From assembly GCA_964439955.1 (NCBI GenBank), contig CAYTPX010000002.1, positions 109,640-173,639 of the forward strand: a DNA stretch of 64,000 nt, read 5' to 3'. The stretch is from UBA1794 sp964439955. GTDB lineage: Bacteria; Bacteroidota; Bacteroidia; Bacteroidales; Bacteroidaceae. The position numbers were made by a program, and so were the translations under genes. Below the pieces are notes generated by a model. The model saw nothing but the letters and a program-made list of their open reading frames with translations, did not search any database and was not told the origin of the DNA. This document shows, piece by piece, positions 54,508 to 61,720 of the stretch. Within the stretch, counting starts at the first letter, position 1; the number at the start of each line of letters is the position of its first letter.

Positions 54508-55722
54508 CTAAATCAACAACAATTGTAACTCAAGCAAAACGTATACGAACAAGAATACAAATCCGGCAAAAAACAGCGAAATGGCAGAAATCAAGAGTAT
54601 CCGGGTACGTAACGAACGCTTGCGCTCGATTTTTTCTTCTATGGGTTCGGGATCAGGAACCGGCGGCTTTTCTTGTTTGGTCTCGTTGATGAACGTCACG
54701 GCACAAAGCAAATGATAATCATTTTCGTTCATCTCTGGCATCCACTTGGCAAATTTTACGAGGTCGGCCGTTTGGAAAAGGGTCTTCACCTCAATAAACG
54801 CCTCGTTGTCTTTCAGGTCTTCTTGCTGCAAACGGGCGATTATCTCGGAAGAAGTCATCTCCATGGCATTAAATCCGAAGCGGCGATAGATGTAATTGCG
54901 CAATATTTCTGTGAGTTTCGTGTAGTATTCCTTCTCCCCACTTGTCTCATATAGTTTGTCTTGCTTGACTTGTTCGATTTCCTGCAAGGCTTTCTGGTGG
55001 GGCGGCATGGGGGGCTTGCGTATTATCTTACGGATAATGGGGGCATTGTCCCTGTAAAAAGCAATTAGCCCGACTCCCGCTATGAGGAGAAGGAGCATCG
55101 CAAAAGAAAGCCAAACAAGGTAGGCCCAGTCCGACCATGCGAAAGGTGCGTTCATTTGAGGGCGCAACGGGAAGAATTCGTCGGGCTTCGAGACGTCGAC
55201 AGGCACATTGTAGACTTTCAGAACCAAATGGTTGGTTTTGTATTCCATCTCGCCCACTTTCACCGGGACGGGTGGCAAACTGTACAAAGCAGAGTCGAAA
55301 GAAGTAATCGTATAGGTAGCAGCCACTTGCTGCACTTTCCCTTCATCCAAATACAGCGTGTCGAACGAAGGAGTCCCTATGAGTTCCACCCCCCCGACCA
55401 AGGTATCTTGGAAAATGGGGAATACGATTTTCTCACCTCTTGGGACACTCGCTTGGATGCGCAGCTTAGTCTGTTGTCCGATATAAATTTGGAAAGAGTC
55501 CAAAGATGCCTCCACCGTGACCGTCTGCGCTTGGACAGACCCTCCAAATGAACACAGCAGGAGGAATAAGACCAGCCCCAATCGGGCACAAAGCCAGACA
55601 GCCCTATGGCAAACATCTGTTTTTTGGGTAGAAACACGCAAAGGAAATCGGAAAAAGCCCTGTGCTTTTCCCGAGAAAGCACCGTATTTTTTAGGGATTG
55701 GTTCAATACGCTTCGTTTTCAT
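54508..55722 (-). CDS. Bat-locus membrane protein with repeat-derived N-terminus
   Basis: 404 residues from the ATG at 55722, seven bases after DUF58, with AAGGA-N6-GGAAAAAG upstream. The start at 55746 has no ribosome site. Residues 1-38 form an odd polar leader encoded partly by a dispersed repeat (GAFSGKAQGFFRFP). A hydrophobic signal segment follows (GLVLFLLLCSFGGSVQA), then a BatD-like beta region, a membrane segment near 205-225, a helical part (NYIYRRFGFNAMEMTSSEII) and a final membrane segment at the end. It sits where Bat loci carry an unnamed protein. Function unknown; a BatD-like scaffold is likely. Confidence 0.78.
   Translation of the reverse strand: MKTKRIEPIPKKYGAFSGKAQGFFRFPLRVSTQKTDVCHRAVWLCARLGLVLFLLLCSFGGSVQAQTVTVEASLDSFQIYIGQQTKLRIQASVPRGEKIVFPIFQDTLVGGVELIGTPSFDTLYLDEGKVQQVAATYTITSFDSALYSLPPVPVKVGEMEYKTNHLVLKVYNVPVDVSKPDEFFPLRPQMNAPFAWSDWAYLVWLSFAMLLLLIAGVGLIAFYRDNAPIIRKIIRKPPMPPHQKALQEIEQVKQDKLYETSGEKEYYTKLTEILRNYIYRRFGFNAMEMTSSEIIARLQQEDLKDNEAFIEVKTLFQTADLVKFAKWMPEMNENDYHLLCAVTFINETKQEKPPVPDPEPIEEKIERKRSLRTRILLISAISLFFAGFVFLFVYVLLELQLLLI
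55641..55693. repeat. Dispersed FSGK-type palindromic repeat, copy 10, inside a Bat-locus reading frame
   Basis: AAGGAAATCGGAAAAAGCCC, TGTGCTTTTCCCGAGAAAGC, ACCGTATTTTTTAGGG. On the coding strand it reads GCT TTC TCG GGA AAA GCA, giving AFSGKA. This is the same orientation and frame as the copy in the ClpC-type gene. Confidence 0.75.
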
Positions 55723-55729
55723 CTTTTTC

Positions 55730-56599
55730 CTATATCCTTCGTTCAAACAGCATCATAAGCGACCGCACATAGTCTTCATCGGTACAAATCGAAGCCAAAT
55801 CCACGTTGCAACGGTGGAAGACGCTCTCTAATTTCGCTTGGTTCCCTTTCCACCACTTCTTCTGTTCTTCCCTGACGGTGGCCGACGATGTGTCAAGCCA
55901 TTGCTGCAATCCGGTTTCCGCGTCTTGGATGCGGAGCAGGCCGACATTGGGCAAATCCGAAAAAAGCCGGTCGTACACTTGGATGGCTGTCACGTCATGC
56001 TTTTTCCCGGCAATCATCAGCGGATCACGGAATGGATTCGGGTCGAGGAAATCAGAGAACACGAAAACGGTGCTGCGGCGCTTCATGACTTGCGTAAGGT
56101 ACTGGAGACCCGCAGCAATGCTCGTTTTCTGGCTCTTGGGACTGAAATTGAGTAATTCGCGGATGATGAAAAGGACATGCTTGCGCCCTTTTTTTGGCGG
56201 GATGAACTTTTCGATATGGTCGGAAAAGAAAATCACCCCAATCTTATCGTTGTTGTTCATTGCGCTGAAAGCCAAAGTCGCAGCGATTTCCGTGACCATG
56301 TCTTTCTTCTTCTGGTTCCTGCTTCCGAAGTCAAGGCTTCCCGAAACGTCTATCAGCAGGATCAATGTCAACTCCCGTTCTTCTTCAAAAACCTTGATAT
56401 ACGGACGGTTGAAACGAGCCGTCACATTCCAGTCAATATCGCGTATATCATCGCCAAACATATATTCTCTTACTTCAGAGAACGCCATTCCCCGTCCCTT
56501 GAATGCAGAATGATATTGTCCGGCGAAAATGTTTTGTGAAAGTCCGCGTGTCTTTATTTCTATCCGCCTTACCTTTTTAAGTAACTCACCCGTCTCCAT
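55730..56599 (-). CDS. DUF58 domain protein of the MoxR-Bat locus
   Basis: 289 residues. EYMFGDDIRDIDWNVTARFNRPYIKVFEEERELTLILLIDVSGS (about 44-87) is the DUF58 signature, and DVSGS is a VWA-like MIDAS. There is no membrane segment, so it is cytosolic. It is usually paired with MoxR. Overlaps or abuts the next gene. Confidence 0.9.
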   Translation of the reverse strand: METGELLKKVRRIEIKTRGLSQNIFAGQYHSAFKGRGMAFSEVREYMFGDDIRDIDWNVTARFNRPYIKVFEEERELTLILLIDVSGSLDFGSRNQKKKDMVTEIAATLAFSAMNNNDKIGVIFFSDHIEKFIPPKKGRKHVLFIIRELLNFSPKSQKTSIAAGLQYLTQVMKRRSTVFVFSDFLDPNPFRDPLMIAGKKHDVTAIQVYDRLFSDLPNVGLLRIQDAETGLQQWLDTSSATVREEQKKWWKGNQAKLESVFHRCNVDLASICTDEDYVRSLMMLFERRI

Positions 56600-56633
56600 T
56601 GCTTAGAGAGATTTCACTTTTTTTTACAGGAAA

Positions 56634-57632
56634 TCAAGGCACTTCCACCTTATTGATGATGTCATTAATTAAATCGTCAGAGGTAACGTTCGTCGCTTCC
56701 GCCTCATACGAAAGGCCTATGCGGTGGCGCAATACGTCATGGGCTACGGCACGGACGTCTTCCGGTATCACATAGCCCCGGCGGTGGATAAAGGCATAAG
56801 CGCGGGCAGCCAAAGCCAAATTAATGGAAGCACGGGGCGAGCAGCCAAATTCTATCAGCGCTTTCAGATCCTTCAGGTTGTATTTTTCAGGATAGCGGGT
56901 CGCAAATACGATATCGACAATATATTTTTCAATTTTCTCGTCCAAATATACGTCCTTCACTACCTCTCTTGCCGATTGGATTTCCTCTGTCGTTAAAATC
57001 GGGCGCAACTGTTTGCGCTCTCCGCTTATGTTTTGCCGGATAATGCGACGTTCCTCTTCAGGCGACGGGTAGCTGATAAGGACTTTCAGCATGAAACGGT
57101 CCACTTGGGCTTCCGGAAGTTGGTATGTCCCCTCTTGCTCTATCGGGTTTTGGGTGGCCAAGACCAAGAAAGGGTCGGGCAATTTGAACGTATCCTTGGC
57201 AATCGTGACTTGCCGCTCTTGCATGGCCTCTAACAATGCGCTCTGCACTTTGGCCGGAGCCCGGTTGATTTCATCTGCCAATACAAAGTTTGCAAAGACA
57301 GGGCCTTTCTTCGAAATGAATTTTTCTTCCCGCTGGCTGTAAATCATCGTGCCCATCACGTCAGCCGGCAACAAGTCCGGAGTGAATTGTATGCGGCTGA
57401 AAGAAGCATTTATCAAGGAAGATAATGTCTTGATGGCCAATGTCTTTGCCAATCCCGGCACACCTTCGAGCAAAACATGCCCATCAGAAAGAAGTCCGAT
57501 GAGTAAAGATTCAACCAAATGTTTTTGCCCGACGATGACTTGATCCATCCCTGTCACCAAATGAGTAACGAAAGTGCTTTGCTGTTCTATGCGCTCGTTT
57601 AATGCACGAATATCTATTGATTGTTCTGCCAT
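56634..57632 (-). CDS. MoxR-family AAA+ ATPase
   Basis: 332 residues from the ATG at 57632; a longer start at 57692 overlaps the -7 box and is rejected. Walker A GVPGLAKT (about 57-64), Walker B FVLADEINRAPAKVQSALLEAM, and sensor region LATQNPIEQEGTYQLPEAQVDRFML. MoxR proteins act as chaperones for VWA partners, here BatA and BatB. First gene of the Bat unit, 35 bases before DUF58. Confidence 0.93.
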   Translation of the reverse strand: MAEQSIDIRALNERIEQQSTFVTHLVTGMDQVIVGQKHLVESLLIGLLSDGHVLLEGVPGLAKTLAIKTLSSLINASFSRIQFTPDLLPADVMGTMIYSQREEKFISKKGPVFANFVLADEINRAPAKVQSALLEAMQERQVTIAKDTFKLPDPFLVLATQNPIEQEGTYQLPEAQVDRFMLKVLISYPSPEEERRIIRQNISGERKQLRPILTTEEIQSAREVVKDVYLDEKIEKYIVDIVFATRYPEKYNLKDLKALIEFGCSPRASINLALAARAYAFIHRRGYVIPEDVRAVAHDVLRHRIGLSYEAEATNVTSDDLINDIINKVEVP

Positions 57633-57658
57633 GATGGTATTAAGGTGTTTTCTTGCGA

Positions 57659-57666
57659 CAAAATTA
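57659..57666 (-). promoter_or_regulatory. -7 box for the MoxR-Bat operon
   Basis: CAAAATTA reads TAATTTTG on the minus strand, an exact TAnnTTTG match 27 bases before the MoxR start. Confidence 0.5.
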
Positions 57667-57743
57667 CAGCTTATGCCGCAGCAACCGGGCATAATTTCTA
57701 TTAAAAATAGATATTAGCCCTTTAGATTGGGCATTTTTAACCT

Positions 57744-59015
57744 TCACTTTTTAGCCAGCCGTGGGATAATCAAAGTAGCCCCGATGGGGAGATTGTCCGG
57801 ATCATGCAAAACGCCTTGGTTATAGCTGGCTATATGAGGCCATAAATCCATTGTCCCGTAGTACTTCTTAGATAATTTTGTCAATGAATTTCCGGGCCGT
57901 ATGAGCACGCTGTCTAATATCCCGACAGCCATATAGTCCCGTGGATCGGCACGTCCTATGGCAATCCAAACTTGCTCCCCATCACCCTTATCCCCTATGT
58001 CCTGTACGGATATTTGTTCATCCTGTACGGGACTGGGCACATTTGCCTGGGGTTGTTCAGTCTGGGGCGTAATGGTGGACGAAAGAACCGCAGGAGTCTC
58101 TGGAACAGGATAGTAGTAACCAAAAAACCATGCGGGCTTCCAAATGCAGATATAGGCTAAGAAAACTATGATCAGCAGGGAGAGCACGAAGCAGTGCTTC
58201 ACGCTGATGACAAAAGAAAATCGTTTTGCCGGATCCTCCTTTTCGTAGTCTTTCTTTGTTTTGAGCGCCAAAGACCCCATGGCATCTGCTTCTTCTTGTT
58301 TCCGCCGGTCTGCATCGGGAGATGGCGATACAGGTATGGAGGATGGCACGACGGATTCCGGGACGTTTTTTTGTGGGATTACGGGAGTTTCTTGCTGCCC
58401 TGGCTCCAGAGGAGTTGCGGGAATCCCTGTTTTTTCCGCAAACGATCTGTCTGCCTGAGCAGCTTGGGGAGATTGTCCGGATGATTGGTCTCTTTCCCCT
58501 CCGTCAGGGCTTTCGTCGGTTTCCCTTGCCTCTTTTTCAGAAAGAGCTTCCGTTTTTTGAGGAAAGCCGATTGACTTTTCTTCTTCCGGGCGGGGTGCTG
58601 GAGTAGATATCTCCTCATCCCCGGGCAATCCGGATACCTCCTCGTCGGGAAAAACTGCTTCCAGTTCTTCGTCGATAGCTGCAAAATCGATGTCATCACG
58701 CAATTCGACAGCTTCGAAATGCTGAAAGGGTTTGTTCACTTTCTCCTTCAACGCCACATCCGGAGTGAATGTGATTTTATCGTAACTACCAATCAAAATC
58801 CTTTTTCCGCTGTTGATGTCCACACTTTCGCGGCTGCTTACCGTAATCAGTTTGAAAGTGCCCAGCCCGTTTATCTTCAGATATTTCTTTTCCTGCAATA
58901 TTTTCCCGACCAAAGGGAAAGCGGCTCTTATGAAGTCAGTCGCCGACTGGATGGAAATATGTGCATGCTCGGCCAAGAGGGTGGCCAGTTCTGCGGTAGA
59001 GATTTTCTCATTCAT
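57744..59015 (-). CDS. Membrane-anchored HU-fold protein with a LysM domain
   Basis: 423 residues. Residues 1-95 resemble HU/IHF (STAELATLLAEHAHISIQSA, FKLITVSSRESVDINSGKRI). A long acidic and Gln/Pro-rich stretch lies at about 105-250. Basic residues (TKKDYEKEDPAKR) precede a single membrane segment near 273-292 (CFVLSLLIIVFLAYICIW). A LysM domain ends the protein (RPGNSLTKLSKKYYGTMDLW and DNLPIGATLIIPRL). The positive-inside rule puts the HU part in the cytosol and LysM in the periplasm. It overlaps the small HU gene by eight bases. A DNA to cell-wall link is inference. Confidence 0.82.
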   Translation of the reverse strand: MNEKISTAELATLLAEHAHISIQSATDFIRAAFPLVGKILQEKKYLKINGLGTFKLITVSSRESVDINSGKRILIGSYDKITFTPDVALKEKVNKPFQHFEAVELRDDIDFAAIDEELEAVFPDEEVSGLPGDEEISTPAPRPEEEKSIGFPQKTEALSEKEARETDESPDGGERDQSSGQSPQAAQADRSFAEKTGIPATPLEPGQQETPVIPQKNVPESVVPSSIPVSPSPDADRRKQEEADAMGSLALKTKKDYEKEDPAKRFSFVISVKHCFVLSLLIIVFLAYICIWKPAWFFGYYYPVPETPAVLSSTITPQTEQPQANVPSPVQDEQISVQDIGDKGDGEQVWIAIGRADPRDYMAVGILDSVLIRPGNSLTKLSKKYYGTMDLWPHIASYNQGVLHDPDNLPIGATLIIPRLAKK

Positions 59016-59298
59016 GGTCGTTCCCTTCTTTCAGTTTCTCTTTTACGGAGGAGGAAGGCTTGAAATTGACTACCAATTTAGGCGGGATCAGTAACCGTTT
59101 TTTTGTTACAGGATTAACCGAAACCCGTTCGTTCTTCTTCTTGACTTCGAATGTCCCGAAGCCCGCGATAGCCACACTGTTGCTTTCTTGCAAAATGCTG
59201 CTGATGACTTCGATGAGCGCCACGAGGTTCTTTTGCGCTTCATCGACCGGGATTCCTGCTTCTTCTGCCAGTTTGGCAATATATTCCTTGTTCTTCAT
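59008..59298 (-). CDS. HU-family DNA-binding protein
   Basis: 96 residues from the ATG at 59298, four bases after rimO. MKNKEYIAKLAEEAGIPVDEAQ at the start, VAIAGFGTFEVKKKNERV and NPVTKKRLLIPPKLVVNFKPSSSVKEKL are the HU core and DNA arm. The usual Pro at the arm tip region is replaced by a shifted NPVTKKRLLIPPK form, typical of Bacteroidetes variants. Confidence 0.88.
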   Translation of the reverse strand: MKNKEYIAKLAEEAGIPVDEAQKNLVALIEVISSILQESNSVAIAGFGTFEVKKKNERVSVNPVTKKRLLIPPKLVVNFKPSSSVKEKLKEGNDHE

Positions 59299-59302
59299 GA
59301 CG

Positions 59303-60601
59303 TCACAACGTTGCATAAAGGTCGTATTCATCTGCCGATATGATGCGAACCGGGTAAAATCCTCCGGTTTGTAGCAGTTGGTTTCCCGATTTACGGATGA
59401 GAACTTCAGGATCAACTTCGGGCGAGTCAAATTCGGTACGCCCCACATAATATTCCCCTTCCTCGCGGTCTATGACGACACGGAAAGTTTTCCCCACTTT
59501 CGTCTCATTGATTTCGGCGGAGATGCCTGCTTGCAGTTCCATCAGCTTGCCCAAGCGTTCTTGTTTCACTTCTTCCGGCACGCCGTCTATATAGTGTCTT
59601 GCAGCGTAGGTTCCTTCTTCTTCCGAATAAGCAAAGGCTCCCATCCGTTCGAGACGGGCACGGCGTACAAAATCCATGAGGAGCTGGAAGTCTTCCTCCG
59701 TTTCTCCGGGAAAACCGACCATCAAAGTGGTGCGAAGATGGATGCCCGGCACTTCTTGACGAAAAAGTTCTATCAATTCGAGCGTCTCTTCTTTTGTGAC
59801 ATGCCGTTGCATTCGATGCAAAACCGGGGTGCTAATATGCTGGAGGGCTATATCAAGATAGCGGCAGACATTCTCTCTTTCGCGCATCACCCGCAGCAAG
59901 TCTACCGGAAACTGGGCGGGATAAGCATAATGCAGGCGTATCCATTCTACACCTTCCACGTCGGATATCCGCTCCACCAACTCAGCAATACACCGGATGC
60001 CATATAAATCCAATCCATAGTAGGTCAATTCTTGGGCTATCACTTGGAACTCTTTCACCCCTTTCCCCACCAAATAACGGACTTCGTCGAGTATTTCTTC
60101 CATTGGCCTTGAGCGATGCCGCCCTGTCATAAGCGGTATGGCGCAATAGGAGCAATGGCGGTCACAGCCTTCCGATATCTTCAGATAGGCATAATGGGAA
60201 GGCGTGGTCAAAACACGCTGATAGGATGGGACTGCGGCAGCCTTGCTTTTCAAATCTTTGAGCAAGGATGTCCAGTCGAACTTGCCGTAATATTTATCGA
60301 CTTGGGGGATGTTTATCTGGAGTTCCTGCATGTAACGCTCGGAGAGGCAACCCATGACATAGAGTTTACGCAAGTCGCCCTCTTCCTTGCGCTGCGCGCA
60401 TTGCAGAATCATGTTGATGGATTCTTCTTTTGCGTCGCCGATAAATCCACAAGTATTGACGACTGCAATTTCCCCCTCGGCTCTTTCCGGGTCATGACAT
60501 ACCTTGTAGCCTGCTTCATGCAGTTGATAGAGCAATTTCTCGGAGTCCACCAAGTTCTTGGAGCAACCCATGGTAATAATATCGACTTGGCCTTTCTTCA
60601 T
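59303..60601 (-). CDS. rimO: Ribosomal protein S12 methylthiotransferase
   Basis: 432 residues; radical SAM enzyme that adds methylthio to an Asp of ribosomal protein S12. MGCSKNLVDSEKL and VNTCGFIGDAKEES hold the N-terminal cluster Cys. The radical SAM motif is SEGCDRHCSYCAIP. A C-terminal TRAM-like region ends the protein. It overlaps ftsY by four bases. Confidence 0.95.
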   Translation of the reverse strand: MKKGQVDIITMGCSKNLVDSEKLLYQLHEAGYKVCHDPERAEGEIAVVNTCGFIGDAKEESINMILQCAQRKEEGDLRKLYVMGCLSERYMQELQINIPQVDKYYGKFDWTSLLKDLKSKAAAVPSYQRVLTTPSHYAYLKISEGCDRHCSYCAIPLMTGRHRSRPMEEILDEVRYLVGKGVKEFQVIAQELTYYGLDLYGIRCIAELVERISDVEGVEWIRLHYAYPAQFPVDLLRVMRERENVCRYLDIALQHISTPVLHRMQRHVTKEETLELIELFRQEVPGIHLRTTLMVGFPGETEEDFQLLMDFVRRARLERMGAFAYSEEEGTYAARHYIDGVPEEVKQERLGKLMELQAGISAEINETKVGKTFRVVIDREEGEYYVGRTEFDSPEVDPEVLIRKSGNQLLQTGGFYPVRIISADEYDLYATL

Positions 60602-61575
60602 GTATTGGGAATAATGTCCTTACCCCCGAAAAGGGAATCTACGAATTCTTCTTTGTGGAATACTTGCAAGTCTTCCATCTTTTCGCCTAAACCGATGTAT
60701 TTGACCGGAATCTTAAATTGGTCGCTTATCCCGATCACCACACCCCCTTTGGCAGTTCCGTCCAGTTTAGTAATGGCAAGCGCGGAGACATCGGTAGCTT
60801 TTGTAAATTGTCTTGCTTGTTCGAATGAGTTTTGTCCCGTAGAGCCATCCAGCACCAACAAAACTTCATTAGGCGCATAGGAAACGATTTTCCTCATTAC
60901 ATTTTTTATCTTGGTCAATTCGTTCATCAAGTTTATTTTGTTGTGCAAACGTCCGGCCGTATCGATAATAACGACATCAATATCGTTGGCAACGGCAGAA
61001 TTTACCGTGTCATACGCCACCGAAGCCGGGTCAGCACCCATCCTCTGTTTGACAATGGGCACTCCCACCCGCTTACTCCATATTTCCAACTGTTCCACAG
61101 CGGCGGCCCGGAATGTGTCGGCGGCGCCAAGCATGACTTTTTTCCCCGCTTTTTTGTATTGATAGGCCAACTTCCCTATGGTTGTGGTCTTCCCCACCCC
61201 GTTAACGCCGACTACCAATATGATATAAGGCTTGGTAGAAATCGGGCTGTCAAAGTCGGATTCGTTCTCATTAAAGATACTTTCAGATAAAAGGGCAGCA
61301 ATTTCTTCACGGAGTATACGTTGCAATTCTGAAGTATCGACATATTTATCTCGCTGTACCCGTTCTTCGATACGACGGATAATTTTCAAGGTTGTATCCA
61401 CTCCCACATCGGAAGTAATCAAGACTTCTTCTAAATTATCCAGTACTTCATCATCCACTTTGGATTTGCCCGCAATGGCACGCGCTATCTTGCTGAAGAC
61501 ACTTTCCTTCGTCTTTTGCAAGCCTTTGTCGAGCGTTTCTTTTTTTTCTTTCGAGAAGAAGCTAAAAAATCCCAT
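60598..61575 (-). CDS. ftsY: Signal recognition particle receptor FtsY
   Basis: 325 residues from the ATG at 61575. The -7 box at 61604-61611 leaves too little leader for the ATG at 61593. NG domain: GVNGVGKTTTIGKLAYQY (G1), DTFRAAAVEQLEIW, VIIDTAGRL and ITKLDGTAKGGVV. The N-terminal acidic A domain is short. It guides ribosomes to the membrane. Confidence 0.95.
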   Translation of the reverse strand: MGFFSFFSKEKKETLDKGLQKTKESVFSKIARAIAGKSKVDDEVLDNLEEVLITSDVGVDTTLKIIRRIEERVQRDKYVDTSELQRILREEIAALLSESIFNENESDFDSPISTKPYIILVVGVNGVGKTTTIGKLAYQYKKAGKKVMLGAADTFRAAAVEQLEIWSKRVGVPIVKQRMGADPASVAYDTVNSAVANDIDVVIIDTAGRLHNKINLMNELTKIKNVMRKIVSYAPNEVLLVLDGSTGQNSFEQARQFTKATDVSALAITKLDGTAKGGVVIGISDQFKIPVKYIGLGEKMEDLQVFHKEEFVDSLFGGKDIIPNT

Positions 61576-61603
61576 ATCTCTCCTGTATTTCATTGTTAAT
61601 CTG

Positions 61604-61611
61604 CAAAGATA
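61604..61611 (-). promoter_or_regulatory. -7 box for ftsY-rimO-HU-HU/LysM
   Basis: CAAAGATA reads TATCTTTG on the minus strand, an exact match 29 bases before the ftsY start chosen here. Confidence 0.6.
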
Positions 61612-61687
61612 GTGGATTTAAGTCTATCCTGCAAAAATTAGGTGCGTTTGCAATAATGGACTTGCCCAATAACTCACGTTTTTGCAT

Positions 61688-61695
61688 TATCTTTG
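61688..61695 (+). promoter_or_regulatory. -7 box for the S9 peptidase gene
   Basis: TATCTTTG is an exact TAnnTTTG match 26 bases before the ATG at 61721. It lies inside the longer open frame, which therefore is not the real start. Confidence 0.6.
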
Positions 61696-61720
61696 CGTTC
61701 ACAATAATTTTATATATGAT

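Noticed and set aside
4573..55693. CRISPR array or phage attachment sites as an explanation for the repeats
   Set aside because: Copies are far apart, imperfect, lack regular spacers and have no cas or integrase genes nearby.
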